Shown here: positions 48,102-61,094 of the stretch, piece by piece | Layout of the letters: each line of letters starts with the position of its first letter | Position numbering within the stretch: position 1 is the stretch's first letter | Source of the DNA: Nyssa sinensis | Taxonomy: Eukaryota > Streptophyta > Magnoliopsida > Cornales > Nyssaceae | Direction of reading: 5' to 3' | NCBI GenBank assembly: GCA_008638375.1 | Contig: CM018038.1 | Location: 15,150,515-15,214,514 of the forward strand | Length of the DNA stretch: 64,000 bases | Notes under the pieces: generated by a model | Database searches by the model: none | Seen by the model: the letters and a program-made list of their open reading frames with translations, nothing else | Told to the model about the DNA's origin: nothing | Position numbers and translations under genes: made by a program

Positions 48102-51100
48102 AACTAACTGTTCCAGCCACAGATTTTGATGATATGAAAGTGTCTGCTTTGAATCTGGACAATCCAAAATCACAAACCTGAGCATGATATGGAAGATGAA
48201 GTCAAGTTTGTGACAGGAAGACTGGAAATGTTGGGAAACAATAATAAAATTATACTTGTACCTTTACAGTCCAGTTTTTATCAACCAACAGATTTGGAGA
48301 TTTAAGATCCCAATGAACTATAGGAGGGTTAAGACAATGAAGATAATTGATACCCTTGGCCTGCATCCAGTACACATTGTGAAAATTTTCAACAGCAAAT
48401 TTTAACAATAGATAAAATGGGAAACAATAAAAATCAGTACAAACCACATCAAGTGCCATCCGTAACCGCCTCCTTTGGTCCAAAATTTCCCCCGTGGCTG
48501 GCCTGTGTATGAGGCGGTATAGGCTACCCCTGTTCCGCAGAAGCCGAGACTTGTGGAAATCAGTGTACACATCATCTCTGTCAGAGATAAAATATTCTAC
48601 AAGAACTGAGAAATCCTTCACCTGGGTAGATATTCTGTCACTATCGACAGATGTGGACATTTTTTAACTGCACCCATGAAGAGAACCACATTTGGATGAC
48701 GAACACGTTTCATTATTGCAACCTAAAAAAAAAAAAAAGTGAATTACAACTAAAGCTTCAGCTACACAGAATAGCAGGGACAATCACCTTACAAAACAAT
48801 ATATCTTAGAAACAAATTGCTCCAATTAACAATTCAAGGAGTAAACTGAAACATGAAACGCTTACATAACTTGTACGTTAGCCGTTAACATAAAAGGATC
48901 AAGTAACCTTTTAGGCTTGTCAACTATCACGTCATGTCATGTATAACACAATATAAAATTAAATAGCAAGGAGTAGCCTAGGAGAACAGAATTCCTTTTT
49001 GTTTTAGGGAGGGGAGTGGTTTGAGTCTTAAAATTTATCACCCAAAAAAAGAGATAAGGAACACCTAAATCAAATTAAAAATGGATGTGAATGGATTGGG
49101 ATAGGGACAACAACGCTTAAATTGATGGTGAAGATGACAAGGATGTGTAAGCAATGTAGTGAAATTTAATCATTCAGGTTCACTATATACATACCTCCCT
49201 CAGGAACTCCTTCAACTGGTCATCATGAAAATCCTGGAGTGTTAGGACCTTGACTGCAACATCCTGCAATAAGACCAGTGTATTTTGCTTACTTAAAGGT
49301 AGAATACAGTCCAACAAACCAAAAGCGGAAGAAAAAAAAAAGGATACAAGAACATGGTCCTTAAATGGTCAAGAATGTATTTCATTCACCCAAAGCAATG
49401 CACCAAGATGAAAGTGGATTACTTCAAGGAAAAAGGACCAGCAAAACATAATTTTCTTTGGTTACAAAAATCATTTTGTAGGCCAAAATGATTGCTTGAA
49501 TTCTTTTGTATATGCAAAAAGGTTTCAGTTGCGACAATGATATGATTGATATATCATATCTTGACTGGTTCTCAAGATGCAGATAATGCAAAATGATGAG
49601 CTCGTTACCTATTGCGGATACTAAGTGGCAGTCAAAAATTTGTGTATAGTTTTCATGATATTATGCGTGGTTTAGATATATCATGGAAATTTCTTCATAT
49701 ACTTCCAGTCAACCAATTAATGTGACTCCAGTCAACAAATTAATGTGACTTGTGAGGTGCAATAATTATTAGGAAACAATCATGTCAGAGCAGTAGCTAT
49801 GTTACAGATGGTTTAATGAGAGGAATGGAAGTGATTGACACATGAGTTCATCTAAGTGTTTCGGTTGGTGGAGAGATGAAATGACAAAGACATTGTTCAG
49901 AAAAAAGATTAAGTTTCCCGGATAAAATGAAAATCGGATTCATGTAACAAGAGAAAGATTTCCCATTCTTTAGTCGGAAAGACATATATGGCCATGATAG
50001 AGGGATTGAGTGGAATAAAACTGACTGGGTGGTAAAGTCATGGAAACACTTGTTTCTTCCATATTTTGGACCTTAGCTCCACAATGTGAATAGGATCACT
50101 AAGCCACGCTTCATAATTGGAAAAACCAGCACTGTGGAAATACATGCCTCTTAGCCAAAGTAATATGCTGGGGAGGTGACTAAAAAACTTAACCGAAAAA
50201 CAAGATTAATAAAGGCAGTCCTACCACTAGATATACACAGCTTTACTCTGCAAGTAGAGAAAGCTGTTTTCACAACTCTAACTTGTGACCTTCAGGTCAC
50301 AATGGAACAACTTCATTGTTGTGCTAAGGCTTGCCCTCAAGATGTCTTGCCAGTGATAAATATTGAAGTTATTTGTCCAGGATTTCTACCCGGAGTTTCT
50401 CCAAGAGTGAAAAATATATCCCAATTGCTTTTATTGAACTTGATTCGTGCCAAAACACAAGACATTTAAACATTTATACACTCACTCTGTTCCATAGGAT
50501 TTCAATCAAACTCTATTCCATAGGATTTCAATCAAGCTCTGTTGCATTAACGTTGAACCAAATTTATCAATTTCCTCTCTCATATGATGCAACACCCAAT
50601 TTTATATTATCCAGTACAACCACTCATAAATAGAAAGAGAATTGTATCATATCAGAGTTCAAGAGTTGTACAGGATTGAGCTTTTGATGCAAAAGCACTG
50701 AAGAGAATTACTGGGAATGAATTGGGTATTATGAAAGGCGTGAACTCTTTCAGTGCTTAAACGTTAAAAGGAATAAGTTTAAACAATAAAATTATTATCC
50801 AACAATTTTTTTCACATAAACAAGATGTCAGCTGTAGCATTGTTAGTAAATGATTCAGCTAAAATGGTTAGAATCTATTGAACTTTTTGATAAAATAAGA
50901 CCTCAGATGGGCATCATATTTGCATTTCCCACAAAATCAAACTTTTTGTTCCTGTGCAGATTTGACAACCAGTGGTGAAATCGAGAGTTTTAATGTTTTT
51001 TTTTTTAAATACTAACCGATCCATGCCATTCAGCACGATGCACTGTCCCAAACGAACCTGTGAGGGGAACAAAAAGTATATTACTTCCCAAGGTTACTTC

Positions 51101-54100
51101 AGAAAATGTAATATTTGAAAACTTCTAGAAAATAACTTTCTTCAATAGCTAATTAGCAGGAAAAGTACCAGCACCAACACGCTCCTTTATGTGTAATTCA
51201 TCCCATGAGATCTCAAGCCAATCCATTGCAAGAGAAGGCTCAAGGTTCAAGTATCTTGGGATGGTCACAGTTGGAAATTTGCTACCATTATCAAGTCTAC
51301 TCTCAACCTCCATGAGAGCTGATTGACCAGATAAGTTTACTTTAGGTTGTCTGACAGCAGTGCTTATAATTGGAGTTCCAGATGCAACAAGCTCTTTCTT
51401 GTAAGTCTGTCTTATAACTACTTTGTCTCCACAAGGTTTAAAATATTCATCTAATGATACCCCAACACCAGCAGCATCTAGAGCTTCAGGTGATTCACTT
51501 CCTCCAAAAAATTGATCACTTGGACCGTTTACAGTCCTATTTGGATTTTCAAGCAAGGCAATATTCTCCATTGGATGGACTCCTTCCCCACTGCCTGCAA
51601 GAGATAATTCTCAAAAGTGAGTTTGATTGGAGAAAGCAACATCTCGGGACTCGGACAATATTTGCCAGAGCTGTGTATCTGTTGCTTTGAAAGCCTATCA
51701 AGCGACGGCGTCAAACAAGCTTATTTAGATGGCCATGAAAGCCATAAAACTACTCTGACAAAAACATTATTCATATTTAATCCATAACTAGTCAACCTTT
51801 GTGATTCCCTATGTCTGATACAATTTGATAGCAAGCATGGAACAGGCCGGCTTAATGGGCTTCGTTGTGTAAATTTCCAGCAATGAAAAGCAAGAAACTA
51901 CAAATTTCAAATATTTGTAATGTATACAGTTGAGTATAGTCAAGATAACTTTCTCAGATCCTTATACATATAAATGTTGTGCATCAACAAAGCATATTCC
52001 CGTGCTTGTTTACAGGGATACTTCAACTAAGTCACTAACTAAACAACTCAAAAGCTGGAGGTTCTCCAGTTATCTATTACAGTTGCACTTCCCATGCCAT
52101 ACTAGAAATCAAACATACAAGGGACCACCACACTTCTAATTTGCAGCTGGTGCCATGCTCCAACGAGGTACACATATAGTGAGATTTTGTGCCTAAAGCA
52201 TTCTTCCCTATCGCAAACTAAGTTATCTGAACCCAAATATCTCAAAAGTATCTTTATATCTCCAACCCAAATCATTCATTTAAGCTTCGACCTTTAATGC
52301 AAAAGGAACCTGAACAATGAACTTCAAGGTGTGCAAAATATCACAAACCTGAATATTGAGGATTCTCAGGAGCACATGTGTGCTTTGAGTTCACGATCTG
52401 ACAACATGATTCATTATCCATGTAAGGTTGTTGAAATTCTTTTAGATGAGAAATCTGAAATGGTGACGGCACCGAAGAAAGTAAACCTCCATTGATCGAG
52501 GAATCTGGACCATGGACATTTCCTGGTTCCCCAACTAGATCAACTACATATTCCCTGTTAAGAAATATGCATGTATATAAACAACAACAACAACAACAAA
52601 AGGAAGGAAGGAAGAGTGAAAGAAGAAGGTGACGACAAAGAAGAGAGAGATATAATAAGTACTTCATTAAAGACCCGATGGAATCAATCATAAATGACAG
52701 CATATACAGTATCACATATCAAAGTTCACAGATGCAAAATAGCCTCGTATGAAAAATACAACAATACAATGTAACAACTTTCAAGTAGGTAATCATCCTA
52801 TAATCCACTTCTTCAAGATCCTAATGTCCTCATGAAACCACAAGCAAAACATGCAAAGAAAAATGTACTAGAAGCCTAAGAGCCCAACACAGGATTTACA
52901 ATATATCACAGGAAGTGTTAGTAACCAAGTGTTGTGCAGCATTTCAATGTTAGTGTGAATATCAACATGAAAAAAATAAGAGGATTTAGACAGTTTTTTT
53001 TTTCAGGGAGAAAGAAGGAAAAGCACTTGACTGTATCAGGGGAAAAAGATAAGGAAAGATTAAGAAACAACCATTGGAACAGAAAAAAAAAAAGAAAGAA
53101 AGAAGAAGAATTAAAATAATGTTTCAAAACTCCTCTACCTTCTACAAAGTTTATCACTTGTCCTAAAACTATATATATGAATGGATCAAATAATAACAAA
53201 ATGACATTGTTTTCCTTTTTTCCTTCTGTTATTCTTTTGATGAGGATCACAGGACAACACTTGCCGTTGCATAAATATCGGTGGAGTAGATGGCTTGGAG
53301 GAATTACTGAATTAGCCACTATTTGTCTCAGATTCTAAGAAAATCTATACTTTTGTCAACAAACAGACCTTGAGAATTTCCTGCCATCCTCAATTTTGAC
53401 AACACAGGAAGACCGATGATCTGCAACACAATACTTACAACCTCGAGCTATCCGGCATGGCAGACCTATATAGTCTGCCAATTTCTGCAAATGAAAAGGA
53501 CATCATGTTAGTAGAGTGGTCTCCTTGGATCTGCAATATCAGGATAATCCGGATTAACGACAAACAAAGGACAGCTAGGACAGCATCCACAGACCTACAG
53601 ACCAGTTATGCACACCCTTAAAGAGAAAATACTTTGTGCCCAATGATTGTTGAATCTGATACATTGACTAGAAGTACTATCATGCACAGCCCCTTCAAAA
53701 AAAAATTTAAAAAAAACCACTAGAAGCATTTTTCAAAGTAAATAAGAATAAATTTCATCTGCTTCACCTTGTTTTAAGTTGCATTGACTTCAATGTAAGT
53801 AATATCATATGTATCTGTTGCAATGTTCCAATGTCTCCATTTATAGGATATAGTTACATGAATGAAGGTATATGGAGCTTTTTAAACAAAACTTGGGTTT
53901 CTCTTTCATAATTATTGTAAACTACAAATTCTTTGTCAAGGGCACGCAATACAGCACGGACTAAATGGAGTTGACATAACCCTAGCCTGCTCAACCAAAC
54001 TAGTTTAATCCAAAAGCTGTTTTCCCAAGGACATTCAGTAATGTGTCCCAACACAATATTCATAATGCACTCATATAGAGGAAACTAAATTTGGCCCAAA

Positions 54101-56822
54101 AAATTAAAGTTGATTGTTTGTTTGTTAACATCAATCTACCAAAAACATATACAATGACAAGCCCACTCTACTACCATAACATTTTACACTTAAATAAAAC
54201 AAAAATATACATCCTTCAATATCACAAATTCACTTCATGTGATTAATTTAAGGTGCCAGTCCATGGAAGCCTTCACTAATACCCTGGAGTGTTATAGAAT
54301 GCCACAATAACTCATGCTGCTTCTATTGCAATAATTGAGATTGACTGTATGTGAACAACCTTGGATGTACAATATACTTCAACAGCAGAAGTAATTTTTT
54401 CAAATGAACAGGCAGTGTATGTCATCACCTTGAAAAGAATAGCACGATGCCTACAGAGTCCCATGGATAGGCTGCCAATTGGAAGCACAATGCACTTCTG
54501 AAAATCCTTTAATCTCTTGCTAACCAATTTCCATCGCGTGTGGAGATCACCTTGCTCCACCGGAAAAGTGCCCCTTAAAATTCCAACAAACTTAAAACTC
54601 ATAAAAAGAAACGAAGACTCAATCAATGACAATGAGCTAACAAGAATGTTGAAACTTACCCCATATAGATAGCAACAAGTTTGCCAAGTTTCTCCACTAA
54701 CACCAAGGTATTTTCTGAAGCAAAATATAGTTCTTGTGCTTTATCTTCTAGCTCCTTAAGTCGTGCATCCCCATGTCTATCAACAAGAACCACCTCCATT
54801 GATGTATCACTGGGTTCAACAGCTTTAAGAGCCATTAAAGGCGGCAGTCGTTTACCTCCCTCCAAATCATTGCACACCACCCACAGATACGGATTCATTC
54901 CCAAAATGTTATAAAATCCATCTGATATTTTATCATTATATGATAAGCAACCACTGAGCTGAAAAAAAAATAGAGGATTGCATCCATTAGCCATCACCCG
55001 AATGAAGAGTGGAGACGAGGAGGGCTAAGTGCCTTGATTATTAAGATTTAACAATGACACACAATCTTTTTCGAACTATAAATGAACTAATTCACCAAGA
55101 TTTCTTGTCATCGATACAGAACATATATAAAAACACTTATATATATCATAATCAATTAGTGCATCAGTACATGGCTTATAAGCTTAGATGTACATAACAT
55201 CTTGATTAAGAATGATCCCCAGCCTGAGCTTCAAACTACAATTGGACTAAAAGAAGAATCTTCGGAGAGATTGATGAGGACAAGTTATGCGTAAGTACAT
55301 GATATTGGCTGAAGATGTTGCTGAACAAAGCCAAAAAGAACATGACTTGAGACAGCGACAGAAGACAAGGGAGCCTCCGGTAAATTTAATTGCAAGTGCG
55401 AAAGACTCAAAACAATTTTTCCAATCTGGAAAAGGCTAAATATGTAGTTACATTGAAAGGAAAAGAAACAAAAAATGGAGGGGGCGATAGAAAAACTGAA
55501 CTGACAGCAAGGATTTTAAGTGTGAATATTAAAGGTTTGTATGACTAATTTCAAATAGATCAAGAGCTAAGCAGAGGTACAAAACTCAAATATGGCTAAT
55601 ATATATCGAAGTGAACCAACACCAGGCAATAACTAGCAATGGACAATATCCAGGGCAGTGGTACTAGCAGGAGAAGAGGGTACCACTCTCCCCCAAACAT
55701 TACCACAAGAGCTGTTGGCATCGTCGTGCACAAAAGTGTTTGCACATATGAGACAGAGAGAGGGAGTACCCAAAGTCGATACGAGACAGTTTCTGCATCA
55801 GAAGATACACCGATACCCTCCGGCCCACACTCTTGGAGAAGTATGAGTTCATTCGCAAGCGATGCTTGCTCGGTAAGCCGCTTCGCGAGCGTAAGCTGCA
55901 AAAGATAGCCCTCCCGCGACCTCTGTGCCGAACCATTTCTACTCTCTTCCTCCTCCTCCCGGTTCGTTGACAACTGCGAATCCTTAACACCGCTCGACAA
56001 ATTCCCATCCAATGTCGTCCCAGAAAACAAGCTACCAGCATAACTACTCCCACTGGACAACCTCTGCAACGACACCTGCCTGTCAAAACCACTATCTTTT
56101 CCGGCACTAACCACCTGATTCACCGCCTGCGGCCTACCGTAACTGCTCTCACTGGACAGTCTCTGCAACGACACCTGGCGGTCAAAATTACGCTCTTTTC
56201 CGGCACTAATCGCCTCCGGCGGCCCACCGTAACTGCTCTCACTCGACAGTCTCTGCAACGACACCTGGCGGTCAAAATTACGCTCTTTTCCGGCACTAAT
56301 CGCCTCCGGCGGCCCACCGTAACTTCTCCCACTTGACAGCTTCTGCAACGACACCTGCCGGTCAAAATTACGCTCTTTTCCGGCACCAATCACCTCCGTC
56401 ACCTCCGGCGGCCCACCGTAACTACTCCCACTCGAGAGCCTCTGCAACGACTGCCGGTCAAAACCACGCTCCTTTCCGGTAATGACCGCCTGCGGCGGAA
56501 GCAAAAGCTCTTGATCGTCATCACCGCTGTCCAAATTCACCTTCACGTGATCCGACCTCTCTCCTTTTTTTTCCGCTAACCAATTGACAAAAGCGGCCAA
56601 TTGCTTTCCGTGAATCTTATCGCCCGTGAAACGATCTGATACAGTTGAACTCTTTCCACCAACTGTGACATCCTTTGAGATTTTGGACACTTTTCGGTCA
56701 CTGTCGTCATTAAAGCTCTCTTTCGTGATCTTCTTCTCGTGATCGAAGATAAACTTTGACGATGCATCTAATCCACGGTCCGGAAATTGCCTCGGAAAGA
56801 AATAAGTCGTTCGATGCGGCAT
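44193..56822 (-). CDS. CTR1-like: CTR1-like Raf-type MAP kinase kinase kinase (15 exons)
   Basis: Coding exons, high to low: 56822-55770, 54958-54660, 54573-54429, 53484-53369, 52554-52349, 51594-51169, 51057-51017, 49263-49195, 48722-48622, 48529-48445, 48360-48262, 48177-48109, 47009-46878, 46717-46623, 44289-44193. All are GT/AG, with phases consistent, totalling 3033 nt or 1010 aa. CTR1 is the Raf-like kinase that represses ethylene responses by acting with receptors at the ER. The start [16 protein letters not shown] suggests a CTR1 paralog group rather than CTR1 itself. Residues 116-264 are five tandem repeats. Residues about 305-590 are the EDR1/CTR1 regulatory domain ([44 protein letters not shown]). 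The kinase domain follows from about 740: GAGSFG, VAVK (K767), E785, DFG (D883), APE (910). The catalytic loop reads [10 protein letters not shown], with Trp864 in place of the usual Arg. No frame break was found. Intron 14 holds a MITE and other introns hold repeat pieces. Confidence 0.92.
44616..45183 (+). mobile_element. hAT-like MITE, copy 2 (last intron of the CTR1-like gene)
   Basis: The 568-bp element has ends TTAAGAAGCACGAAT and ATTCGTGCTTCATAA, 15-bp inverted repeats with one mismatch. The flanks GTTGTCCC (44608-44615) and ATTGTCCC (45184-45191) form an 8-bp target duplication with one mismatch. It is collinear with 4141-4632, so the family is present at least twice in 64 kb. It has no coding capacity. 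Confidence 0.8.
46135..46475. mobile_element. GGCCC-rich repeat, probable hAT-type MITE relic (intron 14)
   Basis: On the minus strand it opens TTAGAGGTGTCAAGCGGGTC and is filled with GGGCC/GGCCC motifs, contrasting with AT-rich surroundings. Elements beginning AGGTGTCAA-CGGG with repeated GGCCC are common hAT-like relics in plants. A target duplication is not visible. The short ORFs here are compositional artefacts. Confidence 0.4.
48059..48101. repeat. (TG)n(AG)n compound microsatellite next to a splice donor
   Basis: The TG run (48059-48075) and AG run (48075-48100) begin about 8 bases inside the intron after exon 12 of the CTR1-like gene, whose donor GT is at 48108-48107. Confidence 0.9.
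49264..51016 (-). other. CTR1-like gene intron 7
   Basis: This intron lies between the 41-nt exon coding the glycine-rich loop end and the exon coding VAVK. It contains a SINE (50207-50340). The rest is AT-rich with no recognised feature; a short duplication CCATAGGATTTCAATCAA occurs at 50493 and 50518. Confidence 0.6.
50207..50340 (-). mobile_element. Au-like SINE, 3'-shortened
   Basis: Read on the minus strand, GCACAACAATGAAGTTGTT fits the A-box head of the plant Au SINE family. TGACCTGAAGGTCACAAGTT then GTGAAAACAGC fits its B box and following body. The 3' part is shortened and ends near ACTGCCTTTATT. The element is tRNA-derived and short, in sense orientation within intron 7 of the kinase gene. 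Confidence 0.6.
52555..53368 (-). other. CTR1-like gene intron 4
   Basis: This 814-nt intron separates the parts of the EDR1-like domain ending [13 protein letters not shown] and beginning EYVVDLVG. It holds purine-rich stretches and no recognised element. Confidence 0.7.
53485..54428 (-). other. CTR1-like gene intron 3
   Basis: This 944-nt intron has donor GTGATGAC and acceptor TTTGCAG. Short frames inside have no family resemblance. Confidence 0.7.
54959..55769 (-). other. CTR1-like gene intron 1
   Basis: This 811-nt intron has donor GTACTCCC and acceptor CAG at 54961-54959. It occurs at the same place as in Arabidopsis CTR1, after the conserved SAETVS-R-W motif. No repeat was recognised. 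Confidence 0.75.
56031..56477 (-). repeat. Five in-frame tandem repeats in CTR1-like exon 1
   Basis: Residues 116-264 are five units of about 24-33 aa built on [17 protein letters not shown] followed by (G/E)SSYGGPPE. Units 2-4 are nearly identical also at DNA level, for example GTCAAAATTACGCTCTTTTC on the plus strand, which indicates recent unit amplification. Arabidopsis CTR1 has one LQRQSSGSSFG motif in the comparable position. RQxSLQRLSS contains basophilic-kinase-like sites, so copy number may scale phosphorylation; that is inference. Confidence 0.9.
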
Positions 56823-57344
56823 TTTCACAAACCTCACGTGAACAACAAAAATCTCCACCACACGCTTTGCTTCTCTCTCTTTCTCCCTACGCTCGCTCTG
56901 TAACAAACGTCAACTACGTTTTCCTTACGTAAAGAACAACAAATCAAAACCCACTTGACCGTACAATCGCTGCAAATTTTTACGAATCATCATCTTCGAA
57001 GAACTGAGCAACGAAAACATTTCTCTCGCTTTCAGTGCACTCACAAGAATTCAAATCTTCAAAAAATTTAAAAGCAGCTTCGAATCAGATATCAAAACTC
57101 TGCTTTGCAGGACAAAACGCAAGAATTTCGACCAACGAAACGGTCAAATCTTCAAAAATCGATTCACCGCCAACATTCATCAACTTATTAAACCTTCAGA
57201 CTCGAGTTTGCATACATACAAACGCGGATTAATACCTCATTCGATTGTTAATTGAGGAACAGAAAACAGAAAACAGGCGTTGAGATCCAAACAGACTGAC
57301 AAAGGCAGCTCTATAGATATCCCTAACAACAAAGACGGTAATAT

Positions 57345-57394
<50 letters not shown>

Positions 57395-57400
57395 GGGGGG
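56823..57400 (-). promoter_or_regulatory. 5' leader and promoter region of the CTR1-like gene
   Basis: In sense orientation, upstream of the ATG the sequence is moderately AT-rich. It is bounded by a TA run passing into a GA run on the plus strand (57345-57391), which reads as a CT-rich tract in sense and is common in plant leaders and core promoters. An in-frame ATG at 56906 would extend the protein by 28 residues, but the conserved family start MPHRTTYFF is at 56822. A leader intron cannot be excluded. Confidence 0.4.
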
Positions 57401-59499
57401 GCGGTGGCTAATAAGGAGACCGATGTGGGTGTAACAGTTGTTAGGTGTGTACTTTAAGCACGAAATCGGTGGGAAATTTAAAAAATAAACAGAAATTGCT
57501 AACATGCACACACTGCGTGAATGCGCACCTTTCCTCTTTCGAGTGCACGTCATTTTTTATGAGACGCCGTGTCGACACGTACAGTGAATGCGAACTGCAC
57601 ACAGTGCGTAGTTTAAGAAATATGAAAACGTCACATTTTAAAAAGATAAAAAAAATGCTGGAAATCCCCGATTGGATGTGTTAGACTGCGACAATTTTCA
57701 TAAATTTTATTCAATTTGTTGTATTACAATTATTAATTAATTATTTTTTTAATAATACTTTTTAATTTAATTAAAGTTTATGATAATTTAATTTTTAAAC
57801 CTGATTAATTTTTAAATTCTTTTTAGGAAAAAATACATTGTTAAATGGACACTAAATTAACCTCACATCGTATGGAATCATTTTTCTTTTTATAATCAAT
57901 TTTAAATAATAATAAATTATACTAAACTCTTAAAAAAAATTTCATAATTTCATAATTACATAAATACATATTTTATTTTTAAAATTTCATAATTACACAA
58001 ATGCTTCATTAAAAATTTAGTTTTATTGTATATATTTATATAAAAAAATGTGAATAATTATTTTGTATTTTTTAATTTATATTTTAGTAAATTTCGTTAA
58101 TTGAATCAATTATGTTAAAGTTTCTTCTTAGAGTTTTATTTAATGTTAAATCTTTTTTTATTATAAAAGTATTACAATTTTATATTAAAATTATATTAAT
58201 TATTTTAAATCACACTTTTATTAAAGTTTTATTTTTTTAACATTTCAACAGATTTAGATAAATATAAAAAAAAATTATTTAAAATTATTAAATATAAGTC
58301 TCAAATTGTCTTTAATCGAGGCTCTCACCATTAATGATTAATGCCACAACACCCAATTCTCTGTTAACGTGCTTGAATAAACCTCATATCATTATCGATA
58401 TTTTCTTCTCCCTTTATTGTCTTCTTTCCATAGTCTCTCCCTACCGCTAACAATCCAAGTTATCACATCACTGTAAAGTATTATCAGTTTCATCACAACC
58501 ACAATTTAGTGGATGTTTGTGCAGAACGTGAAAAGATTATTTCTGTAAACGTGATCTATAATATTTTTCTTTACACACAGGGATCAAAAACACTCTCACG
58601 CTATTCAAAATTTCTCGTTTCATCTGTAAATATTATATCACTTCGTTTGTCTACATTTTTAAAAATAAATTTTTAATTTTAAAATATAAAAGACGTATTT
58701 GGTAAGTTATTAATATTAATTTTTTTTTAATTTTTTTAATTTAAATTATCATATCTAAATATATTTTTTTAATTTTTAAAAAATTAATTACAAAATTTTA
58801 AAAATATTTTTCAAAAAATTATATCTAAATCACTATCTAAACACAGCTTATATATCGCTAAACTGCTTCCTAAAACCAAGTATAAAAAAATAAATCCGAT
58901 TTAGTTTAATATAAATACATATTTATGCTATTTAATTATATTTATTTAAGAATAGATATATACACACACAAATATATGTGAAATAGCTTAAGCGAATTAT
59001 TAGAATTGTAGTGAACAAGTGGCTGCAATAGTTAAGGAAAATGCTGAAAAACGTAAGTATGAAGTAGTTTTCTATCTTTAAAGTTCTTTATGCATAAAAT
59101 TTGAGTTTCATATGAAAAGGAATTTTTATAAAAAATTATTTATTAATTTTGATGCAATGTATTTAGATCAATGAACACTTTGACATGTAAAAAAAATTAT
59201 TAGTAAAATTCACATATTTTTTTAATATATCAAGTTTTCATAAATTTAAATGCATACAAATAAATATCAGTTCCCTTAAAAACTTATATATATATATATA
59301 TATATATATGACTACAATGATTAGAAAAATAATTTTTTTGGAAAGGGGGTTGTCCATTTATGTGTACGAATTAAAAAATTATGAGTTACCTTTTAAATTT
59401 TTTTATATTTTTTACCAAAATTTTTCCTAAATTTTAATTCTTATTATTATCATTTTTGTAAATCTACATGTGAGTTGTGAGAGTATAGGAGTGCAAAAT

Positions 59500-59655
59500 A
59501 ATGAGGAGGCTTTTGTTTTGGTTTGAGGACGAAAAAGTCATTTCAAATTCGGTGCTATATATCCTAACGGCACGTGATGTTGGCGGCCGTTGTTGCGGCA
59601 AGTTGGTTTGTCTTTACTGCACGGTTGTGGTCGTGTTCGAAATCCGAACCCTTTA
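59500..59655 (+). repeat. Dispersed duplicate segment, copy 1
   Basis: A segment of about 150 bp beginning AGGCTTTTGTTTTGGTTTGA and ending GTGTTCGAAATCCGA recurs at 61372-61514 in the same orientation. It is GC-richer than its surroundings and contains CGGCACGTGA and GGCGGCCGTT. Confidence 0.8.
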
Positions 59656-61094
59656 TTCACTCAATGTGCGTGACACATTATTTGATCTGATAACATAGAG
59701 TATGTTTAGACACGTGTGTGCAATTTTGTACTAATAATATCAAGAAAGATGTTAATGTGAGTTAAGGATGTGGGATCAAAAAGTGTAGTTCGAATAGACG
59801 AAAGATATACTAATAAATTTAGAAGTTATCTATTCGAATTTTGTATTCTTTTAATTTATTAGTGTATTAGATATAAAATCGTTTAGTGTACTATTAAATG
59901 TGATTAAAGCGAGTCAAAAACTTAAGGACATTTTATGTAAAAAAGAATAAATAAATTATTGAGATGAGAGAGTCTTACAAAAATTTTAATTTTTTAAAAT
60001 TTATGAGAATTAATTTATTTATAAATTTAAAAAATTTATGAGATATTGTAACATAATAACGTAAAACTACGATAATATTAGATAAAAAGACTATAACCTA
60101 ATTTATAATATTAGTCACCATTGCAATTTATTATTAATTTGACTTTTAGTGGCCATTAGATGTTCGATTGTTCCAATCATAGTGGAGAAAAGTGACCCTA
60201 AGTGGAGCACATTTGTTGAAGTTGTTCATTGGTGGATTTGCTAGTTTTAAAAGTCCCCACTTGCACATGCAGTTTGTTGCTTCTGGAGACCAAAATAGCA
60301 TGCCTGACATTTTCTATTTAAAGAAAGCCATTACTATAAACTATAAAGATGGAATATATCTCATGCTCTCTCTCTCTCAATGCGATTAGTATAATTATAT
60401 TTCATCAATTGCTTTAAGTGCAAGCCAATAACATTTTTTTTTAATTTCATGAGAATGACTTGTATAGTAATTTTACACTAAAATTATCCTTGTTCTAGTT
60501 TCATCCGCTGATGCAATAAAGTTGTATCCACGGTACAAACACACACACACACGCATATCGCATTTGATAAAATTGAATTATCATATAACATCTAGTCGCA
60601 TCGAGGGAGAGTTGTATCATGTTATATGATAATTGAATATTTTGTGGGATTGCAATTTTACACACCATTTGGATTTAGGGAATTGGAAGGCAATGAGAGG
60701 AAAGAAAAAAGGAGGAGAGTTTATTTCTATGTTTGGTTTAAAAATAGGGAAGAAAAAAAATTAAGAGAGAGGAAGAAGGGGGGTCTGTTTAATGTTTATT
60801 TAATTTATTTTGTTCTTCTGTCGAAAGTAAGAGAAGACATAAGGAAATAATTAAAGAATTAGTAATTAACTATTTTGTCTATATTTTTTAAAATACGTGA
60901 ATTTCTCATACATTTTAAAATAAGTGAAATTCTTGTATTTTAAAAAGTATGAGCAAAATAGATAATCACTTTTTAAAATAAGTGAATTGCTCGTACTTTT
61001 TGAAATAAGTAAATTTCTACTGACATAATAAAATATCTTAGAGTTTTTGAGAGGGAGAGAGAGAGGGTACGTTGAGCTGAAGCTTTTGAATTTT

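Noticed and set aside
52918..53319. Minus-strand open frame of 133 codons
   Set aside because: Entirely within intron 4 of the CTR1-like gene; low complexity, no domain, and the conserved exons on each side join in phase without it.
56120..56389. Repetitive Arg-rich minus-strand frame
   Set aside because: An alternative frame of the tandem repeats in CTR1-like exon 1.
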